In this document: one piece after another, positions 1 to 8,176 of the stretch
Layout of the letters: the number at the start of each line of letters is the position of its first letter
Position numbering within the stretch: the stretch's first letter is position 1
Assembly (NCBI GenBank): GCA_019677205.1
Contig: JAAMXY010002004.1
Coordinates: 1-33,627 of the forward strand
DNA length: 33,627 nucleotides
From: Pinguiococcus pyrenoidosus
Lineage: Eukaryota > Sar > Pinguiophyceae > Pinguiochrysidales > Pinguiochrysidaceae
Reading direction: 5' to 3'
Notes under the pieces: generated by a model
Database searches by the model: none
What the model saw: only the letters and a program-made list of their open reading frames with translations
What the model was told of the DNA's origin: nothing
Made by a program: the position numbers and the translations under genes

Positions 1-156
1 ACTTCGCTGAAGCCACAAAGATTTACAGAATCTTCTCGAGAACTGTGGAAAACGGGTCGTCGCTGGCGAAGCCGCGCGGGGGCGCTGGCCCAACTTGTGC
101 GGCGGAGAGGATATGAAACAGCTTGACGCTCCGGAATTCACGCTTGTCATGGGACC

Positions 157-1212
157 ATGAGCGCTCCGCAGGCGGAGCAGGGTCCTCGATGGCCGAACGG
201 CGAAGGAAAGATGCCGTCCTGGTGGTATGAAGTGCGGGACGTGAGCAAGAAGGGCGGAACCGTTCTTGACCTCACCTCCTGGAATATCCAAGTCTCCGGC
301 GTAGAGATTCTGGTGGACCACGGCCTTCCTTTCTGCCCCAACCTCACGAATCTCTTCCTGGGAGACAATGCGATCGGCGATGCGGGTGCGGAAGCGCTGG
401 CGGACCGGGGCCTGCGGCTCTGCCCCGAGCTCAAGCTGCTGGACGTATTCTTTGGCAACATAGGGCCGAAGGGCGCGCTGGCGCTTGTGGAGAGAGGTCT
501 GCTGCACTGCCCGAAGCTGACGACGCTGTACCTGGAGGATAATCCTGTGGAGCACTTCAGCAGCGTCAGGGATCGCACGAAGTTCATCGTGCTGCTGGCG
601 GAGAATCCGTCGCTCACGGAAGTCTCTGGAATCAAGCTCTGCGAGCACGCGGATATCCTGGGGCTTCCGTCGTCTCTCAAGGACCAACCCAACAAGGATG
701 TCCTGAGCCATCTGAAGGAGCGCATCGACCCGATGTCTCGCCTGCTGTACGAGAACAAGGAGCTGCGGCACGACCGGGAGTTTGTGCTGGGAGCGGTGAA
801 GCAGTGCGGTCGGTCGATTCGGTTCGTGTCGCCTGACCTTCGCCGGGACAAGTTTGTGATTCTCAGTGCGGTGGAGTCGCGCGGGAACATGTGCTTCAAG
901 GCGGAGACGTGCGCGCAGATGTGGAGCAAGATCGAGAGCTTCGTCGACCTCGACATCGTTTGCCGCATGCGGACGTGGTGCAAAGAACGACATGGCGTGG
1001 ACGTGGCCAATGCCATGTCTTTCAATGAAGTGCACGCGCAGTACGTGTCCTTTCCGGAGGGGTCCGCGGAAGACTACAAGAGCTTCCAGAATCTCGGCTG
1101 GGTGTTCCGCGACTCGCTCGACGAAGAGGCCGGCGGAGAACTGGTGAGCTACATCAAGTCTTGCAGTTTTGGTTCCTGCTCTGCTGGAGAGGCGACGTGC
1201 AAGAGAAAGGTT

Positions 1213-1246
<34 letters not shown>

Positions 1247-1305
1247 GCGACGACGGTGGCGGCGGCAAGAAGCTGGCGCCCGCGAAGAAGAATCGGACGA
1301 AGTGA
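157..1305 (+). CDS. Leucine-rich repeat plus DUF4116 protein
   Basis: Intronless 382-residue protein starting at ATG 157 and ending at TGA 1303-1305. Residues about 47-160 hold three ribonuclease-inhibitor-like leucine-rich repeats of roughly 29 residues, visible as the recurring pattern LxxLxLxxNxIGDxGAxALxxRGLxxCP. Residues about 199-247 match DUF4116: the text NKELRHDREFVLGAVKQCG followed by a second half with RRDKFVILSAVESRG has the D-R-E-x-V-L-x-A-V and D-K-x-V-x-L-x-A-V spacing typical of that domain. DUF4116 has no known function and is expanded in several protists and algae. The C-terminus is a low-complexity tail of Asp runs, Gly runs and Lys-rich residues, encoded by GAC/GGC triplet repeats at about 1213-1266, and may carry a nuclear signal. 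The gene converges with the Derlin gene, with 148 bp between stops. The repeats suggest protein binding; the partner is unknown. An upstream exon cannot be excluded. Confidence 0.85.
1213..1266 (+). repeat. GAC/GGC triplet repeat in coding sequence
   Basis: A run of GAC codons followed by GGC codons, then mixed GAC and GGC, encodes the poly-Asp and poly-Gly tail of the LRR/DUF4116 protein. Triplet periodicity keeps the frame, so copy number could vary without breaking the gene. Confidence 0.8.
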
Positions 1306-1453
1306 GGCGCCCCTTTGCGCGATGGGACCGCTACTCGGTGTTTTATGGTGATGTCCCCTTGTGTTTTTTTGAGATGAGAAACGACGTGGTGCAGAGCACT
1401 GCCGAGCGTATGAAGAAACGAAGAAATGAAGCATTGAAGAATTTTGACAAGCA

Positions 1454-2751
1454 TTATGATTCTGCTGCGATGGCCTCTACTTCCTCTCCGTCTCTAGCTG
1501 GAGTGGCGCTGCCACCGAGCTTGTGACCAGGCCCGGAGGGCACCTTCTTCTTCTTCTTCTTCTTCTTGAGGGCGGGTCCCTTCTTCTTCCCCTTTTTCGC
1601 CGCCTTGCCATTCAGAAGCTTCTTCATCTTGGGCGGCGCCTGCAGCCAATCCTTGCCCCCCAGAAGCGGCCAGACTCTGGTCGTGAAGTGGTAGAAGTGC
1701 CCACTGACGAACCCAAGCATGTGCGGCAAAGCCTATGAAGAAAGGGAATCGCTGGTGAGACGGCGACTTTCTGGAAATCCCTCGGAAAAGCGCTCGGGGT
1801 GCCGGCGCTGCGTACCGCGATGGGATTCTGTGCTTGCAAGCACTCAATCAGCATGCGCCCAAACGGAACCAACCACGCCTCCATGGAAATCCCCATCACC
1901 CCAAGGGAGAGCTTCTGCATGGGACGCCGCCGGCATGACACCCAAAGCGCTGCGCTGACCACGGAGGAGCTCGTGTACGGCATCCCCAGGAGCGGGGCCA
2001 GCACCGACAGCAGAATGACCTGGGGTTGGTCCCCGCGGATCGTTAGCGGGGTCGAAAACCACGGCGAGCAGGCACGTGCCGCCAGGTCCCACTCACCTGG
2101 GTCAGCAGGAACACGACATAGTCGGCAGTCCCACGATCCTTCTCTAGCTCCTGGCCGTACATGCCCAGAAAGTACAGGCTCGTGGCCATCTGCATGTTCA
2201 GGCCGCCCAGGAAAAGCGCGGACGTGAGGGGTCGCCAAAACTGCAACCCGAGCAGGGCGGCCATGGGGTCCAGGGCAAGCATGTTCGGGTTCACGATGCC
2301 AAACGTCGCTAGTAGGGTGAGCGCTAGTGCTCCTGTGATGTACAATCTCGTCGCCGGCCGCAGCTTCTTGAAGCCCGTCTTCACCATAGCTGCTACAGAG
2401 CGTGACTCGGCCTTCGCCTTCGTCGCCTGCGCAGGTTGCAGTTCGTGAGCCCAGCGAACGTCACGCGAGTGGTCGCGCCTCGCGTCTCACCTTCTTCTTT
2501 TTCTTCTTCGGCTTTGTGGCCGAGCTGCTGGCGCTGTCGGAACCGGCGCGCAGGTGCAGTGCCGCCGACAGGCGGAGCCCGCCAGACCACTTGAGGCCTC
2601 CCAACCCCCGGAACCCTTGGCTCGCCGAAGACCGCTCCACGTGCTCTTGGGCTTGCCACCGGGTTGCCGCCGCCAACGGGCTCAGCAGGTTTCCCATGGC
2701 CATGTTGCATGCCAGGGCCGCCAGGAGGCAGAGCCGTATCAAATAGCTCAT
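1454..2751 (-). CDS. sDer1: Symbiont-type Derlin with bipartite plastid presequence (SELMA)
   Basis: Four exons on the minus strand: 2751-2491, 2426-2097, 2019-1816 and 1732-1454, all joined in phase 0, giving 357 residues. Donors are GTGAGA, GTGAGT and GTACGC; introns are 64, 77 and 83 nt. Exon 1 encodes a signal peptide (MSYLIRLCLLAALACNMAMG) and then about 65 Ser/Ala/Arg-rich residues ending in a Lys run, resembling a transit peptide. Residues from about 101 are Derlin: PATRLYITGALALTLL, FWRPLTSALFLGG, GQELEKDRG, the middle helices in exon 3, and the diagnostic GFVSGHFYHFTTRVWP in exon 4. The tail is Lys-rich. Derlins form the ER-associated degradation channel. Versions with a bipartite presequence act in SELMA, moving preproteins across the second outermost membrane of red complex plastids. 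The targeting is inferred from the N-terminus. No Phe sits at the predicted cleavage site. ATG at 2387 would give a host-like Derlin without presequence if exon 1 were wrong. Confidence 0.85.
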
Positions 2752-3401
2752 CGTCTATCCCAAGTTCCGCTGCCGACGGTCGCCAGACGTGGAGGTCCTC
2801 CGACGGTGGACCTTAGCAAGCTGTGATGCAGCGTATTGGCGTGACGACTTGCTCGTGCGGTCACCAGAGCGTCTCTCCGGACACCAGCATGAAAATCCGA
2901 CGCAGCACGACACTGCACGTCGGGAGAGCAGCCGACAAGTCCGGCGCAGCCATCCAAGATCACGCGGCCTTCCGAGAGGAACGAAGAGGTACGTGTAGGT
3001 AGACCGACCAACCTCAAGCTGTGATCTCGTTGGGCGAGCGGGCTAGTACGGTGGTACCGAAGTATCCATCGCTGCGATTGCGTAGTACACGACTTTTGCT
3101 TCATACATTTAAAAAGACATATATTCAAATTATGAAATTAATGATTGCGAAAGCTTTCAGAGTTCTGTGCCGAATTCAAATTATAGAAAAATGTAGAAGT
3201 GGACTCCAAGCTGCACTGGCCACGATTTTAAAATGGTTCCTTTCGATCTTGAAGGAAAAAAGGGCTGCGTCGCGCGTCGCTCGGGCAGTCTCTCTCTCTA
3301 TCCCTCTCTCCTCAGTTGTTGAACACGTACCGAACTGTCGTCCGCTGGTGGATTGGGCGTCAGATGAATCCCTCTCGACCGTGGTGATCTCCACTTCGCC
3401 C
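2752..3401. promoter_or_regulatory. Divergent intergenic region, Derlin / bZIP
   Basis: About 650 bp between the Derlin start (minus) and the bZIP start (plus), so it probably holds both promoters. It contains an AT-rich island at about 3098-3195 within otherwise GC-rich DNA, and a pyrimidine-rich stretch (TCTCTCTCTATCCCTCTCTC) at about 3290-3312, just upstream of the bZIP ATG. ORFs in this stretch are short and resemble no family. No clear TATA box can be assigned to either gene. Confidence 0.4.
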
Positions 3402-4876
3402 ATGGCTTCTACCGACAAGACGAGCGCGGCCCCCAAGTCCGCGGCGCCGCCCGGCACCGCCGGAGTTCCGATGGCGCCATGGGTCTTTCCCGGACTGGCG
3501 TTCCCCGCACAACCTGGCTTTTTCCCGGTGAGCTTCTGCGGCGAGGCCCCCAGTTTCGGATGCAGGCCGCTCTGACGCGCTTCTGCAGACCGCGACGAAG
3601 GCGTTCGGCGCGGCGCTGCAGCCCCAGGCGGCTGCTTCGGCAGCGCAGACTGCGGTGGTAGGCGTCCCGTTCGCCAACTTGGGGGGATCTCCGCTGAACG
3701 ATCGCTTGGCACAGGCGGCGGGCGCGGATGGCGCGTCGCGAATCAGTGATCCTGCGCTTGGCTCCGTCGTGACCAATGGCCACGCCACCGGTCTCTTGCC
3801 GGGACAGACAGCGAAGATGGTACCCCCAGGCGGCGTCCTGCCAACGCTCAGCCGCAAGCGAGGCGCGAGAGAGATGACGGCCATCGAGAAGCGGCAGCGC
3901 CGCCTGGAAAAGAACCGCGAGAGCGCAAGAGAGTGCAGGTGAGCCCTCAAGCTTCTCGGGGGCGCAGCTGGACGCGGATGGCGTCCGTCTCACGTCCCCG
4001 GGTGCCCCCGCTCGCATGGTTTCATGTTGTGCAGGCGCCGCAAGAAGGAGCAGCTCCTGAAGCTGCAGTCCGAAGTGACGATGATTGAGGCGGAGAACCT
4101 GCAGCTTCGCCTCAAGCTCAAAGTGGGGAGGGACGCGGAGCTCAAGGAGGAAGAGGACTCCACCCAAGTGACCCAAAGCGTCGCGAAGATGCTCGAGGAG
4201 GGCGCGTCCGAGCAGCAGATAATTCTCATGATGAAAGAGATGCAAGAGAAGTTTAGCGACTATGGAAGAGATCGAATCAGCGCCATAGAATTCCACTTGC
4301 GTGAGTTGCGACGGCTGCTGCTGCCGACCATGACGACCAAGGTCGCCGTGTGGGTGCTGCTGCAGAAGCGCGAAGATCTTCTCTGCGATCCATCGAGGTG
4401 GAAGGAGCAGGGGGAGGTTCCACCGGTGAGTCGGCCTGCGATCCTGCGCCGGTGTGGCGCCGTGCTGACCTTCCTTGCCTTCCCCTTCTTCCCCTTCTTC
4501 CTCCTTCTCCTTCCCGCTGCCGGCGGTTCGGAAGCCAAATGCCAGCCGGTTGGAGCTCATCAACGACCTGAGGAGGTCGTTGGAGATTTCGGATGCCCAA
4601 GTAGAGGAAATATGCAAGCATCGGAAGGACGGTCTGGAGCTCGAGGAGATTCTCTCCGAGTCCGACGTCCTGCTCGAGAAGCTGGGGACGCACGTGTCGG
4701 AGAAGAACGCCACCCTGGACGAGGCCATGAACGAGGTCCAGAGTGTTTTGACGCCAACTCAGGCGGCCAAGTTCGTCGTGTGGGTAGCAAACAATCCTGC
4801 GTGCATGCACATGCTGAACGTGATCTGGAACCAGATGAGTTCGCAAGAGTCGAAGATGGTGGCGGAGCAGTTGTGA
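3402..4876 (+). CDS. bZIP transcription factor
   Basis: Four exons: 3402-3527, 3589-3938, 4035-4425 and 4535-4876, giving 402 residues. Introns are 61, 96 and 109 nt with donors GTGAGC, GTGAGC and GTGAGT; the third has a long pyrimidine tract before its acceptor. The basic region spans the second exon junction and reads EKNRESARECRRRKKEQ. The invariant Asn151 and Arg159 have the required N-x7-R spacing, and the Arg159 codon is itself split by intron 2. A leucine zipper follows (LLKLQSEVTMIEAENLQLRL). It should bind DNA as a dimer in the nucleus. The N-terminus is Ala/Pro-rich. The C-terminal half carries two related segments, LLLPTMTTKVAVWV and VLTPTQAAKFVVWV, each followed by a Trp about 15 residues later. 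The stop codon lies inside an 8-bp tandem repeat. Targets are unknown. Confidence 0.87.
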
Positions 4877-4936
4877 AGTCGTGAAGTCGTGAAGTCGTGA
4901 AGTCGTGAAGTCATGAAATCATGAAGATGTGAAGTT
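4873..4936 (+). repeat. 8-bp tandem repeat (GTGAAGTC) over the bZIP stop codon
   Basis: Five perfect head-to-tail copies of GTGAAGTC fill 4873-4912, followed by about three degenerate copies (ATGAAATC, ATGAAGAT, GTGAAGTT) to about 4936. The bZIP stop TGA at 4874-4876 is part of the first copy. The rest lies in the 3' region. Confidence 0.9.
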
Positions 4937-5075
4937 GTCGTGACGCCGTGAGGCGGTGTGAGGTTGTGACTTCAAGGAGAAGGCACACGAAGGTGTGTAA
5001 GGATGTACGGAAGGGTCACCTGGCTTTCTATGGGTTTTCAGCACGGCATCTTCACAGCGACGCCCGCTCGCATCC

Positions 5076-6452
5076 CTACATATCAATATGCTCGTGAAAC
5101 TCGTGGATCATCGCGGCATCGTCCCGGTTCTGCTCCGTGGAGTGCCACTTGATCAGCGTTTTGCCCTCGATCTTGCGATTTATTCTATAGCCCACGCTCG
5201 CGAAGACGATGGTGAGGCCAAGGAAGCCCGTCGAGGCGATGCTATGGTCATACAGCCAACAGCTGGCCATGATGCTGAGCGCCAGCCGGACCGTCATGAT
5301 GATCGTGAACACGACGGGGCCGAACAGCTTGATCGTCCGAAAGATGAACATCTGCCCGATGATGGCACAGAGCGCAAACGCGATGAGGTGCACGTGGCAC
5401 TCTGGGTGTCTGGCGATGAAGTCGAAGGCCGGCGTCAGCTCTCCGGTGTGCACCAGCGTCGCCGCGCTGAGGACCGTGCTGAAGCCGTTGATGGTGAGCA
5501 TCATCTGCAGCGACGTCATATCCGGATGCACGCGGAAGAGCCGGGCCTGCCACTGGCCAGTGAAGGAGTCGAAAAACAAGTACAGCAGGAGCAGCATGAT
5601 GCCGCAGAGCGTGCCCTTGTCGCTCTCAATGTCCCCGAACGAGTTCTCCTGCCAGTTGAAATCCTCGGCCGAGCTGATGAAGATGGCCACGCCAATCCCG
5701 ATGAACGTCGCGACGCCGAAATCATAGCCGGGATACTGCCGATCGAGCAGGATGTATCCCATCGTCATGACCGGCACCAGCTTGAAGGCCTTGCTCAGGG
5801 ACGCCGTCGGGAAGCTCACGTACTTGAGGGCCTCGTACTGGCACCAGGAGCTGAGCATGTTCGTCACGCTGCTGTAGCTGAACTCGTACAGCTGGTCGAC
5901 GCTCGTGGACCACGACCACGGCGTCTTGGTTATGTACATGAGCACCACAGACACCGCCAGGCCGACGATGCGCGAAACAAACACCAGCGTGTAGCTGTGG
6001 GTGAAGTACTCGCCGTCCTCGTAGGGTCTCGTGAGAATCCGCTCCTGCAGCAGGCCCCAGATGACGAAGAAGAAGTTCAGGCCCCCCGCACAAACGGCCA
6101 GCTCCTGGAGAATCCTGAGGTTCGCCTTCTCCCCATCCGTCTCCCGCCCGTCGCTGGCGTTCTCCGCCGCCAGATTGCTCCAGAAGACCATCGACGGAAC
6201 CTGGCGAATGGGGGTTTTACCGCCATCCATAACGTGTCCAACGAGCCCATCGTCGTCCTCGTCCCCCTCGTCGTCGTCCTCCTCCTCCTCTTCCCCTTCC
6301 ACCTCCGGCTCGCCCCCCGTGCCATCCTCCTCCGCCTCTCTGCTCGCCACCTTGCGCCAGGCGGCATTCCTGGGACGCGGAGATCGGCCGTACTCCGGGT
6401 ACGTCTCGGCGTAGTAATGCGTCGCGAGGTAGCACAGGATCACCAGCGCCAT
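5076..6452 (-). CDS. PAPS transporter (SLC35B2/PAPST1-like)
   Basis: A 458-residue multi-pass protein of the UAA nucleotide-sugar transporter family, closest by eye to SLC35B2. Shared landmarks are GLLQERILTR, SNVLSSWCQYEALK-type text (here TNMLSSWCQYEALKYVSFPT), KLVPVMTMG, DSFTGQWQ, and GQMFIFRTIKLFGPVVFTII. SLC35B2 moves 3'-phosphoadenosine 5'-phosphosulfate from cytosol into the Golgi lumen, supplying sulfotransferases. In algae that would serve sulfated polysaccharides. The ATG at 6452 is the first in this frame after an in-frame TAG. Reading continues open 5' of it through GTGTGC, so the first membrane helix could extend upstream and an unseen 5' exon is possible. Between the first helix and the conserved core lies a strongly acidic insert (Glu/Asp run at about residues 50-70), usual for neither plants nor animals. 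It converges with the bZIP gene, about 200 bp apart. Confidence 0.85.
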   Translation of the reverse strand: MALVILCYLATHYYAETYPEYGRSPRPRNAAWRKVASREAEEDGTGGEPEVEGEEEEEDDDEGDEDDDGLVGHVMDGGKTPIRQVPSMVFWSNLAAENASDGRETDGEKANLRILQELAVCAGGLNFFFVIWGLLQERILTRPYEDGEYFTHSYTLVFVSRIVGLAVSVVLMYITKTPWSWSTSVDQLYEFSYSSVTNMLSSWCQYEALKYVSFPTASLSKAFKLVPVMTMGYILLDRQYPGYDFGVATFIGIGVAIFISSAEDFNWQENSFGDIESDKGTLCGIMLLLLYLFFDSFTGQWQARLFRVHPDMTSLQMMLTINGFSTVLSAATLVHTGELTPAFDFIARHPECHVHLIAFALCAIIGQMFIFRTIKLFGPVVFTIIMTVRLALSIMASCWLYDHSIASTGFLGLTIVFASVGYRINRKIEGKTLIKWHSTEQNRDDAAMIHEFHEHIDM

Positions 6453-7106
6453 GTACAGCAGGAGATTGGTGCACACCTCAAAGAGCTCAGCGCCCGCATC
6501 CGCGGTGCCATACCGGCGCGGAGCGCCCTACCCAGCCACCAATACGCAGCTCCGTCAGAACAGAAACCGTGATCTGGCTTGCTTTGGCCGCGGACCACGC
6601 GATCGACGGTGCGATGACTGCGAGCGTCGCATACCTGAGACGACATCCGGGAGAAGCGCAAAGCTGTGCAAACCTCGGCGCGCAAGCCGCCCAAAACCTC
6701 TGTGGCGTGAACACCAGATGCAGAAGAAGACAAATTCTTGCCCATATTTTTGAAACATCCATCTTGTCCTCTATTGTGCATTTACACACAGTAGCCTATA
6801 TGTTTGATATTTTCAATATTCGCTATTATTTTATATCATGGTTTATTTAATTTAAAATAAAGAACTCTATTTCACAGCATTCGATCCCAGGCCCCGGACC
6901 GAACAGGTCCGGGTTGGGTCCGGTGCGTAGTCCGGAAAGGGAGCTTGCTCTGCGTCGCGCTTCCTCGGATTCAGCGGTCAGTTTTCTTCATCTCGCGGCG
7001 TCGAGGCAGACTGGTGGTCGATACGGCAACTGCTGTACGCACTCTGTACCTCACTGAGACTGTGAAAGTGCCGAAGCGGCAAAGAAGATACCGTCTCCGC
7101 GGAGAA
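6453..7106. promoter_or_regulatory. Divergent intergenic region, PAPS transporter / ankyrin gene
   Basis: About 650 bp without a supportable gene. It contains an AT-rich island at about 6770-6875, followed by a GC-rich stretch with repeated CCGGACC/GGTCCGG words at about 6893-6930 that could fold. A CCAAT pentamer lies at 6538-6542. The 5' end of the transporter, possibly with an extra exon, may lie here. ORFs on both strands in this stretch have no recognisable family. Confidence 0.4.
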
Positions 7107-8050
7107 ATGCAGCGGATTGATGCGAAGGAGCTACGCCTTGCCGTCGCCCGGGGTACCGCGCTTCTGTACAGGGAAGAAGAGGCCGCCTACGCTGCGGTAC
7201 GTCGCACGCCATGCAAGGGGGAGCTACAGTCCCAGAAACCCTTACAAACCTCGCTGGGGACCGCAAAACCAAAAAAAAAACCATTAATGCCGAAAGAGGC
7301 GGAGTCGTGTCGAGATCTTTGCCAAATGGCAGCCGCTCTACAGGCATCCTTTGGATGATGGTCTCGAGCGCTTCGAAGCGGACGAGCTGTACGAGAGGTA
7401 CGCAGCGCACCGTCGTCCTTTGAAGATGATTACATGGATGACCTGTTCGACGCTGCGGTTGACGCAGGATTCGGTCGGCTCACCCGAGGAAAAGAGTAGC
7501 CGCAGCGCTGATAGCCGGCAATCCTTGGGTCGTCGAGGAGCTGCACATAAGGGGATGCCCCGTTGAAGGTGAGGGAGGCATTGTAGGAGCAAGAGCCAAG
7601 GGAGGGAAACGCCAAAAACCTCCTCAGCACGCGGCGCGTCTCGAACAGAGCCGACCGGCCCTGCCGGATACCGTCCGATACACATTTGCTGCAGGTTCGA
7701 CAACCACGAGTGTCTGAAGGTGCTGCTCAACATCGGGGTCGATGTGAATGCACTCACGTGCGAGGGAAGTACGCCTCTCCGGATCGCCAAGGCATCCGGA
7801 GCAAGCGAATGCATCCTCCTCCTCCAGCAGGCGGGCGCCCTCGAGGTTGTGTCTGATCCGCTTCCGGGGGTAAGCGCCGCGTCTCCTTGCAAGGTGAACG
7901 TGGGACGACGGACACGACGCTTGACCTGTGCGTATCTCGTAGTACCGCAGCGTCTTGGATGTCGAGAGGTTCATCGCCCATCCTCCAACCGTTGCGGGCC
8001 GCCTTGCCGAGTACCTCGGCCGCCGCTCGCCATACTCGGGCCAGTTCTAG
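7107..8050 (+). CDS. Small ankyrin-repeat protein
   Basis: Five exons: 7107-7196, 7297-7397, 7468-7568, 7628-7869 and 7943-8050, which sum to 642 nt and 213 residues with all phases matching. Donors are GTACGT, GTACGC, GTGAGG and GTAAGC; introns are 100, 70, 59 and 73 nt. Exons 3 and 4 encode ankyrin repeats: VAAALIAGNPWVVEELHIRG, then GYRPIHICCRFDNHECLKVL with NIGVDVNA, then GSTPLRIAKASGASECILLL. These show the TPLHxA-like turn, the LL end of the second helix and the G-x-D-V-N loop. The last exon, ending GRRSPYSGQF, is outside the repeats. Acceptor 7314 instead of 7296 for exon 2 would remove six residues. No single continuous frame shows this gene; the joins are inferred from phase and from the repeat. 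It likely binds another protein. It converges with the ferlin gene, 126 bp between stops. Confidence 0.7.
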
Positions 8051-8176
8051 CCTTGGCGCGGGATTGGAGTGAGGCTCCGTGGGGACACGTCCACGAGACC
8101 AAGGCCGCACACATCAAATCCTCTTTGCTGGCTAAGACTCGATCTGCTTCTCTACAACTGCCTCGACCAAGACACT

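Noticed and set aside
2748-3128. 126-codon minus-strand ORF upstream of the Derlin
   Set aside because: It lies in the divergent promoter region, overlaps the Derlin start by a few bases and has no domain or targeting signal.
3409-4728. 439-codon minus-strand ORF
   Set aside because: It runs antisense through bZIP exons and introns and shows no domain; the bZIP basic region on the other strand is decisive.
5088-6572. 494-codon plus-strand ORF
   Set aside because: It is antisense to the PAPS transporter, whose family motifs are unmistakable; the plus-strand translation is Arg/His/Glu-rich without family resemblance.
7971-8176. Ferlin continuing unspliced to 7971
   Set aside because: Reading through loses the C-terminal anchor, overlaps the ankyrin gene, and ignores a clear GTGAGC donor, CTAAC branch site and acceptor.
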